Source of the DNA: Thioalkalivibrio sp. ALJ7
GTDB taxonomy: Bacteria > Pseudomonadota > Gammaproteobacteria > Ectothiorhodospirales > Ectothiorhodospiraceae
Reading direction: 5' to 3'
DNA length: 64,000 nucleotides
Assembly: GCF_000376865.1 (NCBI RefSeq)
Contig: NZ_AQXQ01000010.1
Coordinates: 124,001-188,000, forward strand
Part shown: positions 16,931 through 26,001 of the stretch, one piece after another
Layout of the letters: the number at the start of each line of letters is the position of its first letter
Numbering within the stretch: position 1 is the first letter of the stretch
The notes under the pieces: generated by a model
What the model saw: the letters and a program-made list of their open reading frames with translations, nothing else
Told to the model about the DNA's origin: nothing
Databases searched by the model: none
Translations under genes and position numbers: made by a program

Positions 16931-18124
16931 TTATTGGTAGAGCGAAGCGATTCGTTCTGCAGCCTCGATACAGGCTGAGGGTTCGGCGACCAGCGCCATG
17001 CGCACGTGTCCGGCCCCGGGATTGTGCCCGGTCTCGGGGTTGCTACGGGAGAGGTAGCGTCCGGCCAGCACCGTGACGCCGGCTTCGGCATACAGGCGAC
17101 GGGCGAAGGCCTCGTCGTCGCCATCCGGTACCCGCGGCCACAGGTAAAAGCCCGCGCTCGGCGATTCCACGTCCATGACCTCCTGCAGGATTGGCACGAC
17201 CGCGGCGAATTTTTCGGCGTACAGCGCTCGATTATCGGCGACATGGGTCTCGTCCGCCCAGGCCGCACGGCTGACGGCCTGCGTGGGTGGGGGCAGGGTG
17301 CAGCCGTGATAGGTGCGGTACAGCGCGAAGCGGTCGAGCAGGTCGGCATCGCCGGCGACAAACCCCGAGCGCAGGCCCGGCAGGTTGGAGCGTTTTGACA
17401 GGCTGTGGAACACGACGCAGCGCTCGAAGCCTGCACGACCCATGCGCGCAGCCGCCCCAAGCAGGCCGGCCGGTGGTTCCGCATCCGGGTGGTAGATCTC
17501 GGAGTAGCACTCGTCCGCCGCGATTACGAAGTCGTGCCGGTCGGCGAGGCCGATCAGCTCCTGCATCGCGGATTCGGACATACAGGCCCCGGCCGGGTTG
17601 CCGGGGTTGCAGATGTAGACCAGTTGCACCGCATCCCAGGTCGCGGCGTCGACTGCGGAGAAGTCGGGGAGGTAGCCGTTCTCCGGCGCCAGGTCGTAGA
17701 AAGCCGGTTCCGCCCCGGCCAGCAGGGCCGCGCCTTCGTAGATCTGATAGAAGGGGTTCGGCATCAGCACCCGTGCCCTGGGCTTCTGTGCGACGACGGC
17801 CTGCGCGATCGCGAACAGGGCCTCGCGCGTGCCGCTGACGGGCAGGACCTGCCGGTTGGCGTCCACCCCGTCCAGCTGGAAGCGCCGCTGCAGCCACGCG
17901 GCGATGGTCTCCCGCAGGTCGGGTTCGCCGCGGGTGGTGGGGTAGTGGTTGTAGCCCTGGAGCGCGTCGCGCAGTGCCGGTTCGACAAACCCCGGCAGCG
18001 CATGGCGCGGCTCGCCGATCGACAGGGCGATCGGCTCCCGGTCAGCGGGTTGTTCCAGGTCCGCGAACAGCCGGCGCAGGCGTTCAAACGGATAGGGCTG
18101 TAGCCGGTCCAGGCGCGGGTTCAT
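16931..18124 (-). CDS. dapC: Succinyldiaminopimelate aminotransferase DapC
   Basis: This PLP fold-type I aminotransferase of 397 residues converts N-succinyl-2-amino-6-ketopimelate to succinyl-DAP. It starts with [16 protein letters not shown], the usual DapC N-terminus. It carries the [38 protein letters not shown] and [16 protein letters not shown] segments; the Lys in SLSKRS binds PLP. Assignment as DapC rather than a general AspC-like enzyme is supported by the adjacent dapD and yffB. Confidence 0.93.
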   Translation of the reverse strand: MNPRLDRLQPYPFERLRRLFADLEQPADREPIALSIGEPRHALPGFVEPALRDALQGYNHYPTTRGEPDLRETIAAWLQRRFQLDGVDANRQVLPVSGTREALFAIAQAVVAQKPRARVLMPNPFYQIYEGAALLAGAEPAFYDLAPENGYLPDFSAVDAATWDAVQLVYICNPGNPAGACMSESAMQELIGLADRHDFVIAADECYSEIYHPDAEPPAGLLGAAARMGRAGFERCVVFHSLSKRSNLPGLRSGFVAGDADLLDRFALYRTYHGCTLPPPTQAVSRAAWADETHVADNRALYAEKFAAVVPILQEVMDVESPSAGFYLWPRVPDGDDEAFARRLYAEAGVTVLAGRYLSRSNPETGHNPGAGHVRMALVAEPSACIEAAERIASLYQ

Positions 18125-18291
18125 GGCGGCTCGGGCGTCGTATTCGAGGGAAACGAAAGACCGCGCAGTATACCGGAGCCAAACACCAATGGGAGATCCA
18201 CTCGCTTCCTGTGCGGCCAGTGTGGATGCACTGGTTTTGCTCTCGCGCTTGCCATGCGGCAGGCTTGGGCGTTTCCGATCGGGAGCGATGC

Positions 18292-19287
18292 ATGGCGTGC
18301 AGCCACGACCACACGGCGCAGGGGAAGCGGGGGCTGGGTTCCTACCATAAGGGACTGCATGACCTGGGGAACGGCGCCTGGGCCTATCTGCAACCCGATG
18401 GTGGCTGGGGCTGGAGCAATGCCGGGTTGATCCGCGATGGCGAAGAGGCCTTGCTGGTCGACACTCTGTTCGACGAGCGCCTGACGGCCGAGATGCTCGC
18501 ACAAATGGATGCCGCGACCGGGATCGGCGCGGGGGATATTAATCTCCTGGTCAATACGCACGCCAATGGCGACCACACCTTTGGCAACCGCCTGGTGCAC
18601 CAGGCCGAGATCATTGCTTCACAGGCGAGTGCCGACGAGATGCCGGAGCTGCCGCCGGCGATGCTGGCCGGCCTGATGGCGCAAAGCGATGCGATGGGCG
18701 AGGTCGGGCAATACCTGCAGCGCTCCTTTGGTGCGTTCGATTTCGGTGGGGTGGAGTTGACCCTCCCGACGCGCACCTTCACCGGGCGGCTGGATCTTAC
18801 GGTGGGCGACAAGGCCGTGGAGCTGATCGAGGTGGGTCCCGCTCACACCCAGGGGGATGTGCTGGTCCATGTGCCAGCTGACCGGGTCGTATACACCGGC
18901 GACATCCTGTTCATCGAAGGGACACCCATCATGTGGGCCGGCCCGGTGGGCAACTGGATCGCCGCGATCGACCGGATCCTGGCGATGGATGTCGAGCTGA
19001 TCGTGCCCGGCCACGGGCCCATCACCGACAAGGCCGGTGCCCGGCGCGTGCGCGACTATCTGGTGTATATCGATGCGCAGGCGCGGGCGCGTTTCGAAGC
19101 AGGAATGCCGGCGGAGGAGGCCGCGTTCGATATCGCGCTGGGCGACTACGCCAACTGGGGGGATGCCGAGCGGATCGCGGTCAACGTGGACACGCTGTAC
19201 CGCGAGTATCGCGGCGACACCGCCCCTCCGGACATCATGCGCCTGCTTACGTTAATGGCGCGTCTCGACGTCGCCCGTCGCCAGTAG
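18292..19287 (+). CDS. MBL-fold metallo-hydrolase with HxNxDH variant motif
   Basis: The ATG at 18292 is six bases after a gggag ribosome binding site. The 331-residue protein has the metallo-beta-lactamase fold. The zinc motif is NTHANGDHTFGN, HxNxDH instead of HxHxDH, so one usual histidine is Asn. Further metal ligands are likely in GPAHTQGDVLVH, YTGDILF and VPGHGPITD. A subgroup of MBL hydrolases carries this HANGDH form; the substrate is unknown. A C-terminal helical region (about 250-331) follows. The gene is divergent from dapC. Confidence 0.85.
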   Translation: MACSHDHTAQGKRGLGSYHKGLHDLGNGAWAYLQPDGGWGWSNAGLIRDGEEALLVDTLFDERLTAEMLAQMDAATGIGAGDINLLVNTHANGDHTFGNRLVHQAEIIASQASADEMPELPPAMLAGLMAQSDAMGEVGQYLQRSFGAFDFGGVELTLPTRTFTGRLDLTVGDKAVELIEVGPAHTQGDVLVHVPADRVVYTGDILFIEGTPIMWAGPVGNWIAAIDRILAMDVELIVPGHGPITDKAGARRVRDYLVYIDAQARARFEAGMPAEEAAFDIALGDYANWGDAERIAVNVDTLYREYRGDTAPPDIMRLLTLMARLDVARRQ

Positions 19288-19304
19288 CGCGCAACGGGCG
19301 CTCA

Positions 19305-20033
19305 TCATCCCTTCGGGCGCGTGTACCAGAACCAGGCCAGGCGGCGCGAGCGCAGGCTCCAGGGCAGTAGCAGGGCCTGCAGCACCACCAGGATGTGCTG
19401 GGCGGGGCTGAACCAGTCCGCCTTGCGTCCCGAGGTCATCACGGGTGTCTCCAGTATCTGGAACCGCTGCCCGTGGTGGCGGCCCCAGCGCGCCATCGCG
19501 CGCGACAGGAACACCTCCTCGCCCGCATAGACCCGCTCGCTGAACCCCCCGACTGCTTCGAAGGCCTCGCGGGTGCAGAAGACGTAGCAGCCGGCGGCGA
19601 GTCCGAGCCGAGCCGACAGGGCGTTCCAGGCCGCCGCGCCCCAGCGGTAGATGCGATGGGTCAGGTGATCGAACGCGACGCGGGCTCCGCCGCCGCAGAC
19701 CGCGCCGCTGTCCAGGGCGTCGAGTGTCGCGCGGATCAGATCGCCGTCCGGCCAGGTATCGGCATCGACGAACAGCAGGTAATCGCCATTGGCGATCTCG
19801 GCCCCGGCGTTGCGGGCTCGGCTGATACGGCGTTCGGGCTCGAATACGACCCTGCAACCCGCTTGTTGCGCGATCTGTGCCGTGGCATCCGTGGAGGCGT
19901 TATCGACGACGATGATCTCGCTGGTGTGCCGAATACTGGCCAGTTCCTGCTGGGTCGCGGCCAGCGTGCGAGGTAGCCACTCGGCCTCGTTCCAGGCCGG
20001 GATGATGACGGACAGCCGGGGTGCGCTGACCAC
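19305..20033 (-). CDS. Family 2 glycosyltransferase
   Basis: This 242-residue GT-A enzyme shows LSVIIPAWNEAEWLPRTL, IIVVDNASTDATAQIA, ISRARNAGAEIANGDYLLFVDADTWP with the DAD metal motif, and YAGEEVFLSRAMARWG as the ED-type acceptor motif. It has no certain membrane helix. The GTG start at 20033 overlaps the end of the rhodanese gene, which suggests they are co-transcribed. The donor sugar and acceptor cannot be told from sequence. Confidence 0.88.
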   Translation of the reverse strand: MVSAPRLSVIIPAWNEAEWLPRTLAATQQELASIRHTSEIIVVDNASTDATAQIAQQAGCRVVFEPERRISRARNAGAEIANGDYLLFVDADTWPDGDLIRATLDALDSGAVCGGGARVAFDHLTHRIYRWGAAAWNALSARLGLAAGCYVFCTREAFEAVGGFSERVYAGEEVFLSRAMARWGRHHGQRFQILETPVMTSGRKADWFSPAQHILVVLQALLLPWSLRSRRLAWFWYTRPKG

Positions 20034-20039
20034 GTGGGG

Positions 20040-20360
20040 TCAGTAGGTCGGCATGTGCGGGTCGACGTCGCGGGCCCAGGCGTCGACGCCTCCGCTGAGG
20101 TTGATCACTTGGTCAAAACCGGCCCGTTCCAGGAACCAGGCCACCTGTTGGCTACGGACCCCGTGGTGGCAGATCACCACCACTTCCTGTTTCGGGTCGA
20201 GCTCTTGATAGGTCGCCGGAATCTCGCCCATAGGCAATAGTCGCGACCCCTCGATCCGGCAGCGCTGGAACTCCCACGGCTCGCGTACGTCGAGCAGCAG
20301 CGGTGGGGTGCCGGTCTGGTCAAGGTAGTCGCAAAGTTCGCGGGGCGACATCTGGCGCAT
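20040..20360 (-). CDS. Single-domain rhodanese-like protein
   Basis: The start at 20360 gives a 106-residue protein consisting of one rhodanese domain (LLLDVREPWEFQRCRIEGS, then active-site loop VICHHGVRSQQVAWFL with the catalytic Cys at about residue 65). Such proteins carry sulfane sulfur as a cysteine persulfide. The LPMGEIPATYQEL segment resembles the GlpE/ThiI-tail group. The longer open frame upstream has no family similarity. Confidence 0.88.
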   Translation of the reverse strand: MRQMSPRELCDYLDQTGTPPLLLDVREPWEFQRCRIEGSRLLPMGEIPATYQELDPKQEVVVICHHGVRSQQVAWFLERAGFDQVINLSGGVDAWARDVDPHMPTY

Positions 20361-20533
20361 GGGGCGGGTTCCGGTCGATAGGAGCCACCACGCTAGTGGT
20401 CCGGAGAACCCACCGCAAGAAGGCATGGTGACTGAGGGCTTCCCATTCCCGACCACACTTGCGCCGCTTTGCCCGCCGGGATCGAACCTGATCGCTTGTC
20501 CGGAGGTTCGAATCCTTTGTGCCGTTCGGAAAC
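20361..20533. repeat. Spacer with an inverted tRNA-Arg T-arm copy
   Basis: Downstream of the tRNA-Arg terminator, the plus strand at about 20501-20518 reads ccggaggttcgaatcctt, an inverted copy of the T-arm of the neighbouring tRNA-Arg. A second ttcga-like element (gggatcgaacctgatc) is at about 20478-20493. The layout resembles the core of the tRNA-Ser repeat units near 43.5 and 49 kb. Confidence 0.5.
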
Positions 20534-20566
20534 GAAAAAGGGCACCCGAATGTGGGTGCCCTTTCT
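20534..20566 (-). terminator. Rho-independent terminator of tRNA-Arg
   Basis: A perfect 11-bp stem (aaagggcaccc / gggtgcccttt) encloses a 6-base loop. On the minus strand it is followed by TTTTTCGTTT. It lies nine bases beyond the tRNA 3' end. Confidence 0.85.
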
Positions 20567-20574
20567 CTGGAATA

Positions 20575-20651
20575 TGGCGCGCCCGGAAGGATTCGAACCT
20601 CCGACCACCTGGTTCGTAGCCAGGTACTCTATCCAGCTGAGCTACGGGCGC
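20575..20651 (-). tRNA. tRNA-Arg (anticodon ACG)
   Basis: The minus strand folds as a 77-nt tRNA with encoded CCA. The acceptor stem is GCGCCCG/CGGGCGC with discriminator G. The anticodon stem CTGG/CCAG encloses CTACGAA, giving ACG (read as ICG for CGU/CGC/CGA). The T-arm is GGAGGTTCGAATCCTTCC. Confidence 0.97.
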
Positions 20652-20741
20652 ATCGTCTGAAGGCGCGCATTATCGCGATTGGCCCCGAGGGATGCAAGCC
20701 GTCCCGACCAATTCCTCGTCCTGGCGGTGGATTCGCGGCGT

Positions 20742-21449
20742 TCAGCCACGCGGGATCGGGTGGTACGGGGTGCTGCGCGCACGATCGTGCTCGTGCATGC
20801 GGTACTGCACGAAGTCGTCCTTGTCGTGGAAGTGCAGGAACGGGTTGCCGGCGTCCTGTTCTTCCAGCGTGGACTCGGCCTTCTCCGCGTAGTTGTGGCC
20901 GGGGTGGATGCAGGTATGGGCCGGGAGGCCTTCGCGCAGGCCGTTCAGGGTATGGAACATCTGCTCGGGGTCGCCGCCAGCGAGGTCACAGCGGCCACAG
21001 CCAAACACGAACAGGGTGTCCCCGGTAATCAGGTCATCGCCCGCGGGCATGTGGAAACAGGCCGAGCCGGGGGTATGGCCGGGGGTGTGCAGGAAGCGGA
21101 TCTCGGTGTCGCCCAGGCGCATCTCGTCGCCTCCGTGATGCAGTTCCGGGCGTTCGAGGGACTTGCCCCAGAATTCGGCCTCCGGCTTGAGCAGGTGCAG
21201 GCGGGCGTTCGGATACTGTTCGAGGATCGCCTCTACCCCGTTGATGTGGTCGTGGTGGCTATGGGTGAGGAGGATGTCGGAGATCTCGACCTCGTTTGCG
21301 CGGGCCTGGCGAATGATCGCTTCGGGTTCCCATGCCGGATCGACTACGGCCCCGCGATGGCTGGCGCGGTCTTCGATCAGATACACGAAGTTTTCCATCG
21401 GGCCGAGTTCCTGGCGGTGGATGCGATAGGGCAGTGGGGTGCGGTCCAT
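20742..21449 (-). CDS. Glyoxalase II-like MBL-fold hydrolase
   Basis: This 235-residue metallo-beta-lactamase protein has the full binuclear motif THSHHDHINGV and further ligands in LHTPGHTPGSAC, TGDTLFVFGCGRCDL and HPGHNYAEKA. That pattern fits the hydroxyacylglutathione hydrolase group, which hydrolyses S-lactoylglutathione and related thioesters. The GCGRCDLAGGDPEQMF segment is typical of short GloB-like proteins. Persulfide dioxygenase activity is a less likely alternative. The start ATG at 21449 gives MDRTPLPYRI. Confidence 0.85.
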   Translation of the reverse strand: MDRTPLPYRIHRQELGPMENFVYLIEDRASHRGAVVDPAWEPEAIIRQARANEVEISDILLTHSHHDHINGVEAILEQYPNARLHLLKPEAEFWGKSLERPELHHGGDEMRLGDTEIRFLHTPGHTPGSACFHMPAGDDLITGDTLFVFGCGRCDLAGGDPEQMFHTLNGLREGLPAHTCIHPGHNYAEKAESTLEEQDAGNPFLHFHDKDDFVQYRMHEHDRARSTPYHPIPRG

Positions 21450-21521
21450 CGGGGTCTCCGTGAGTCGTTGTCGCTTTGGTATGGTCTATCCAATACCCAT
21501 CCTGTATCGAGAAGGATCACG

Positions 21522-22142
21522 ATGCCAAGTTCCGAGTCTTTGCACGTTGAATCCATGACCGCCGCAGCCGAGGCGGACTGGGAGGCGCGTTATCAGGCGG
21601 GCTCCACACGCTGGGATCGGGGTGCGGCCAGCCCATCGCTGGAGCGCTGGCTGGAGGTGACGGCGCTCGCGCCGGGTGCACGGATCGTCGTGCCGGGGTG
21701 TGGCTTTGGGCACGAGGTGCCGGCCCTGGCAGCACGGGGTTTTAAGGTCATTGGCCTGGATGTGGCGCCCACCCCTGTGGAGCATTTGCGCCAGCGCCTC
21801 GCGGCCGATGGCCTTGCCGCCGAGGTGGTGCAGGCCGATATGCTCACCTGGCAGCCAGAGATGCCCGTCGATGGCGTTTACGAGCAGACGTCGCTGTGCG
21901 CCTTACCCCCCGAGCAATGGCCGGCGTACGAGCGCCAGCTGCACGCCTGGTTGCGGTCGGGCGGTGAGCTGTTCGCCTGTTTCATGCAGACCGAGCGCGA
22001 TGGTGGCCCGCCGTTTCATTGTGCGTTATCCGACATGCAGGCAACTTTTCTAGAGGAACGCTGGGAGTGGCGCGACGACCTCGGGCGCACCGATCACACC
22101 AATGGGAAGTTCGAGATACTGCGCCGGCTGATTCGGCGTTGA
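21522..22142 (+). CDS. TPMT-family SAM-dependent methyltransferase
   Basis: The ATG at 21522 follows a gaagga ribosome binding site. The 206-residue class I methyltransferase has WEARYQAGSTRWDRGAASPSL near the N-terminus, typical of the thiopurine S-methyltransferase superfamily, and the SAM motif IVVPGCGFGHEVPALAARG. Bacterial members methylate thiols, halides or selenium/tellurium compounds; the substrate here is not determinable. The open frame extends far upstream but is noncoding in character. Confidence 0.85.
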   Translation: MPSSESLHVESMTAAAEADWEARYQAGSTRWDRGAASPSLERWLEVTALAPGARIVVPGCGFGHEVPALAARGFKVIGLDVAPTPVEHLRQRLAADGLAAEVVQADMLTWQPEMPVDGVYEQTSLCALPPEQWPAYERQLHAWLRSGGELFACFMQTERDGGPPFHCALSDMQATFLEERWEWRDDLGRTDHTNGKFEILRRLIRR

Positions 22143-22203
22143 ACCGATGGCGAGGAAGGTCCGTTAACGTGCCTGGCCGATGACCGTTCCACAGGAGGTC
22201 TCC

Positions 22204-23004
22204 ATGTCCATTGTGCCGCCCAAGGGATTGCCAGGTATCCGGGCCGTGTTGCTGGATCTTTCCGGCGTACTCTATGTCGGAAACCAGGCCTTGGCGGGCT
22301 CGAAGATGGCAGTGCGACGCCTTCAAGAGTCGGGGGTGCCCATTCGCTTGATCACTAACACGACACGCGAACCGCGGTCGGCCATCATCCGAAAACTGCA
22401 GCAGATGGGCTTTGATTTCGCAGAGGATCAGCTTGCAACAGCACCCAGCGCGATTCGAAGCCGTCTGGAAGCAGATGGTCGTCGTCCCCTCTTGCTTGTT
22501 CATCCCGACCTCGAACCCGAGTTTTTCGACATGACCCCATCGGACCCCGATGTCGTCGTGTTGGGCGACATGGGGAAGGATTTTGATTACGCAGTCCTCA
22601 ACCGCGCCTTTCGCCTGTTGATGGAAGGCGCGTCCCTGTGGGTGATGGGGACCAACCGCTATTTCCGCGAAGCGGACGGCTTGTCGCTGGACATTGGGCC
22701 GTTCGTCCGTGCCTTGGAATACGCCGCCGAGGTGGAGGCCGAGAACTTCGGCAAGCCGGACCCGCGCCTGTTCCACGCCGCCATCGAGGATCTGCACCTG
22801 GACCCGAGTGAGGTGTTGATGGTTGGGGATGACGTCGCCGGTGACATCGATGGAGCGCGCATGGCTGGGCTGGCCGCCTGCCTGGTGCGGACGGGGAAGT
22901 ATCAGCAGGGAGATGAGGACCGTGCCCTCGAGCCCGGTGCGGGTGTGGCGAGTGATCTGAATGAGGTTGTCGAAGCCTTGCTCGACTTGGGGAAGACCCC
23001 TTGA
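22204..23004 (+). CDS. HAD-IIA phosphatase, LHPP/HDHD2-like
   Basis: The start is ATG 22204, five bases after a perfect aggagg (22193-22198). The 266-residue protein has the HAD-IIA layout: nucleophile motif LLDLSGVLYVGN (second Asp replaced by Ser, as in human LHPP), LITNTTREPRS, a C2-type cap domain, and FGKPDPRLFHAA followed by MVGDDVAGDIDGARMAG. LHPP/HDHD2 enzymes act on phospholysine/phosphohistidine or pyrophosphate in vitro. The exact substrate here is unknown. Confidence 0.88.
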   Translation: MSIVPPKGLPGIRAVLLDLSGVLYVGNQALAGSKMAVRRLQESGVPIRLITNTTREPRSAIIRKLQQMGFDFAEDQLATAPSAIRSRLEADGRRPLLLVHPDLEPEFFDMTPSDPDVVVLGDMGKDFDYAVLNRAFRLLMEGASLWVMGTNRYFREADGLSLDIGPFVRALEYAAEVEAENFGKPDPRLFHAAIEDLHLDPSEVLMVGDDVAGDIDGARMAGLAACLVRTGKYQQGDEDRALEPGAGVASDLNEVVEALLDLGKTP

Positions 23005-23156
23005 GGGCAATGGGTCCGGCCAGAGGCCTTTCTGAATTTCGTGCATGAATACGATGATCCGGCGGCGGATGATCTAGGCTCAGAAGGGGAGTGTCGATCG
23101 AGTGGGCAGGGGACTATTCGATGGCTCCCCTTTACGTCAATCAAGAGGAGTACGCG

Positions 23157-23681
23157 ATGAAGGCATGGGTCTTGGTACTGGTGGCGATGCTGCTCCCGTT
23201 AACGACAACCGCGAGCGCCTCGGAACCGGAGGGGTTCGAGGGGCTGGACCGCGAGACGTTGCAGCAAATGGTGCGTCACAGCGTAGTGAAGTTTCCTATA
23301 GAGGACGGCGTGACCATCGACGAGGCGATCGAGTCGATGCAGCTAAGGGCGAATCTCCGGAATTTCCAGGAGGTGGCGGACCTGCCGCTATCGGAGCAGG
23401 TGACTGCGATGGGAGGCGAAGGCAACTACATGCGCATACTGGCGTTTTGTGACGCCTTGATTGCCAATCAGATGGTGAAGCACGACATTATCTTTGCCAG
23501 CTTTCTGCCTTGCCGCATCGCCGTGGTGGAGGATGACGACGGCCAGGGCTGGATCGTCACCACCAATATGGACATGATGCTGTATGCCACCGATCTGCCC
23601 GAGGACCTCGAGGTGATCGCCCGCGAGGTTCGGGACACGATCTACAGCATTGTCGAGGCGGGCCGTACAGGGGATTTTTGA
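23157..23681 (+). CDS. Secreted DUF302-domain protein
   Basis: The ATG at 23157 is six bases after gaggag. The 174-residue product has a signal peptide (KAWVLVLVAMLLPLTTTASA) and a DUF302 domain in the mature part, with LAFCDALIANQMVKHDIIFA and LPCRIAVVEDDDGQGWIVTTNMDMM. DUF302 proteins are small, often periplasmic, and without a known reaction. Confidence 0.82.
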   Translation: MKAWVLVLVAMLLPLTTTASASEPEGFEGLDRETLQQMVRHSVVKFPIEDGVTIDEAIESMQLRANLRNFQEVADLPLSEQVTAMGGEGNYMRILAFCDALIANQMVKHDIIFASFLPCRIAVVEDDDGQGWIVTTNMDMMLYATDLPEDLEVIAREVRDTIYSIVEAGRTGDF

Positions 23682-23692
23682 TGGCTGAACGG

Positions 23693-23730
23693 AAACCGCC
23701 CGCGGCTCCTATCGGGGACGCGGGCGGTTT
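23693..23730. terminator. Bidirectional terminator (DUF302 gene / DEAD-box helicase)
   Basis: A 12-bp perfect stem aaaccgcccgcg / cgcgggcggttt with a 14-base loop lies between the two convergent genes. T-tracts are short (TTT) on both strands. Confidence 0.75.
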
Positions 23731-23757
23731 GTCGGAGCGGAAGTGTGTTTCGGCGGG

Positions 23758-25707
23758 TTAGCCGTTGGCCACCTTGCGCTTGATCATCAACGTTCCATCG
23801 GCTCGGGAGCCAGACGATTTCGGGCCAGCTGGGCCCTTCTTGCCAGCCGGGCGCTTGCCAGGGGCCGCGTAGGCCGGTCGCTTGCGGTTTGCCGGGGCCG
23901 GTCCGCGCTTGGCCGGGGCGGGCTTGCTGAAGGACTTGGGCTTCGTGCTGGTGGATTCGGATCGGTCGGTGCGCGGCTTGCGCGGAGCGGCCGGACGCGC
24001 ATCGTCCTGGTTCGCAGCCTCACCCGGGCGGGGCGCCTGACGGGTCAGTCCCAGCTTGCGATTGGCCACATGGATGTTACCCAGGCGCTGAATCGCGGCG
24101 TCATCGAGCGAGGCGGGCAGATCGACGTGGCTATGATCGTCGCGCAGGCCAATCCGGCCGATATCGCGACCGTTCAGGCCACCCTCGTTGGCGAGTGCGC
24201 CGACAATCGCCCCTGGAGCCACTCCGTTATTGCGGCCGACGGGCATGTAGTAGCGGACCATGTCGGCTTCCGGTTCGCGGTCCTTGCCGCGCGAGGGGCG
24301 CTCGCCCCGCGGTTTGCTGTCGCGGCGGCTATTGCCACGCTCGGAGGGGGCAGAGCGGGCGGCTGCCAGCACCGGATCGGCGCCCTGATGGGGGCTTGCA
24401 TCCAGCGGGCTGCCCGCGGTGGCAAGGGCGATCAGGGCGGTGGCGAGGTCCCGCTCGGAGACTTCGCCATTGGCCAGCAGCCGATCGACCAGCGCCTCAT
24501 GCGCAGTCGCTTGTTCGGTTCCCAGCAAGGCCTGCACGCGTTCTGCAAAGCGGGTTTCTCGACGCGCTTGCACGGCGGCGCGGTCCGGCACGGCCTGTTC
24601 GCGCACCGGTTTGCCAGTGAGGCGTTCGATGTCCTTCAGCATGCGGCGCTTGCGCGGCTCCAGGAACAGGATGGCACGACCCTTTCGGCCGGCGCGGCCG
24701 GTACGGCCGATGCGGTGCACATAGACCTCGGCATCGCCGGGGGCATCAAAGTTGAATACGTGGCTAATGCGCGGGACGTCGATGCCGCGGGCCGCCACAT
24801 CGGTGGCCACTATGACATCCAGGCGGCCGTCGCGAAGATCGCTGACGACGCGTTCGCGTTCGCCTTGTTCCATGTCGCCGTTGAGCGCGGAAGCCGCGAT
24901 ACCCATGGCGCTCAAGGCATCGGCAATCTCGACCGTGGCGGCCTTGGTGCGTGAAAAGACCACTGCGGCGTCCAGATCCGCCTCGGTCTCCATCAGGCGG
25001 CCGAGGGCCTCCATTTTGTGGCGCTGGTCGACCAGGCAGTAGCTTTGGTCGATGTCGGTCCCGGCCTCGTTACCGGCACCAATTTTGATCTCTTCCGGAT
25101 CGCGCATATGGCGATGGGCAATGCGACGGATCGGGGCCGGCATGGTGGCCGAAAACAGGGTGGTTTGGCGCTCTTCCGGCGTCTGTTCCAGGATCCACTC
25201 GATCTCTTCGACAAAGCCCATGCGCAGCATCTCGTCGGCTTCGTCGAGGACCACCACGCGCAGGGTTTCAAGGTTCAGGGTGCCGCGCTTGATGTGATCC
25301 ACGACACGACCCGGTGTGCCGACCACGATCTGCGGGCCCTTGCGCAGGGCCCGCAGCTGCTCGCCCATCGGCTGGCCGCCGTAAACCGGCAGCACGTCGA
25401 TACCGCCGAAGCCCTTGGCGAACTCACTCAATGCGCCCGCGACCTGGTTGGCCAGTTCGCGGGTGGGCGCGAGGACCAGCGCCTGGGGCGCGCGGTTGCC
25501 CGCATCGATCAAGTCGATCAGCGGGAGGCCGAAGGCGCCAGTCTTGCCGGTGCCGGTCTGGGCCTCGCCCAACACGTCACGGCCGTTCAAGAGCGCCGGG
25601 ATGCAAGCGGCCTGAACCGGGGTAGGAGTAGCGAAGCCCATATTCGACAGGGCACAAACCAGCGACTCGGAAAGCCCGAGCTGGGCGAAGGAGGGGGAAT
25701 CAGACAT
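23758..25707 (-). CDS. deaD: DEAD-box ATP-dependent RNA helicase DeaD/CsdA
   Basis: This 649-residue helicase has all superfamily II motifs: Q-motif region with GFATPTPVQ, AQTGTGKT, PTRELANQ, TPGRVVDH, DEAD (VLDEADEML), SAT, ATDVAARGID and HRIGRTGRAGR. A DbpA-type RNA-binding domain follows at about 490-565 (RYYMPVGRNNGVAPGAIVGA). A long Lys/Ala/Pro-rich basic tail ends the protein, as in DeaD of other gammaproteobacteria. It remodels structured RNA in ribosome assembly and cold growth. The start is the ATG at 25707 (MSDSPSFAQLGL). Confidence 0.95.
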   Translation of the reverse strand: MSDSPSFAQLGLSESLVCALSNMGFATPTPVQAACIPALLNGRDVLGEAQTGTGKTGAFGLPLIDLIDAGNRAPQALVLAPTRELANQVAGALSEFAKGFGGIDVLPVYGGQPMGEQLRALRKGPQIVVGTPGRVVDHIKRGTLNLETLRVVVLDEADEMLRMGFVEEIEWILEQTPEERQTTLFSATMPAPIRRIAHRHMRDPEEIKIGAGNEAGTDIDQSYCLVDQRHKMEALGRLMETEADLDAAVVFSRTKAATVEIADALSAMGIAASALNGDMEQGERERVVSDLRDGRLDVIVATDVAARGIDVPRISHVFNFDAPGDAEVYVHRIGRTGRAGRKGRAILFLEPRKRRMLKDIERLTGKPVREQAVPDRAAVQARRETRFAERVQALLGTEQATAHEALVDRLLANGEVSERDLATALIALATAGSPLDASPHQGADPVLAAARSAPSERGNSRRDSKPRGERPSRGKDREPEADMVRYYMPVGRNNGVAPGAIVGALANEGGLNGRDIGRIGLRDDHSHVDLPASLDDAAIQRLGNIHVANRKLGLTRQAPRPGEAANQDDARPAAPRKPRTDRSESTSTKPKSFSKPAPAKRGPAPANRKRPAYAAPGKRPAGKKGPAGPKSSGSRADGTLMIKRKVANG

Positions 25708-26001
25708 TGAATTACTCACACAGGCCGGAAACAAAGGCCCGGCGAAAATCGGATGGCAACTGCCAACCCGACATCATACACGAATCGGGGGCATGGGAAG
25801 AGGGAGAACGGTGAATTTCTTACGAGTCTGGACCGGGATCCAGATTTGCGACCGTTAGTAACGATCGAGTTGGGCGTCTATTGGCTTGCTACAGGGGGAA
25901 TATCTCCGGTTGGTGCGAGCGTTGCAAGGTTTTGGGATGCGGCATTGTCCTAGCCATACAGTCGGGATATAGTTCGCCGAAGAAAAATTGCTGGATGTAG
26001 T
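25708..26001. other. Divergent intergenic region, helicase and arsR promoters
   Basis: This gap of 294 bases separates divergent deaD and arsR. No ORF is supportable. The region is locally AT-richer than its surroundings (about 25930-26000, with gggatatagttcgccgaagaaaaattg), where the arsR promoter should lie, but I cannot assign clear -35/-10 elements or a palindromic ArsR operator. For deaD, a long 5' leader as seen in cold-shock genes is possible. Confidence 0.45.

Noticed and set aside
23743-24954. A 403-codon ORF antisense to deaD
   Set aside because: Shadow of the basic, Gly/Ala-rich DeaD tail.
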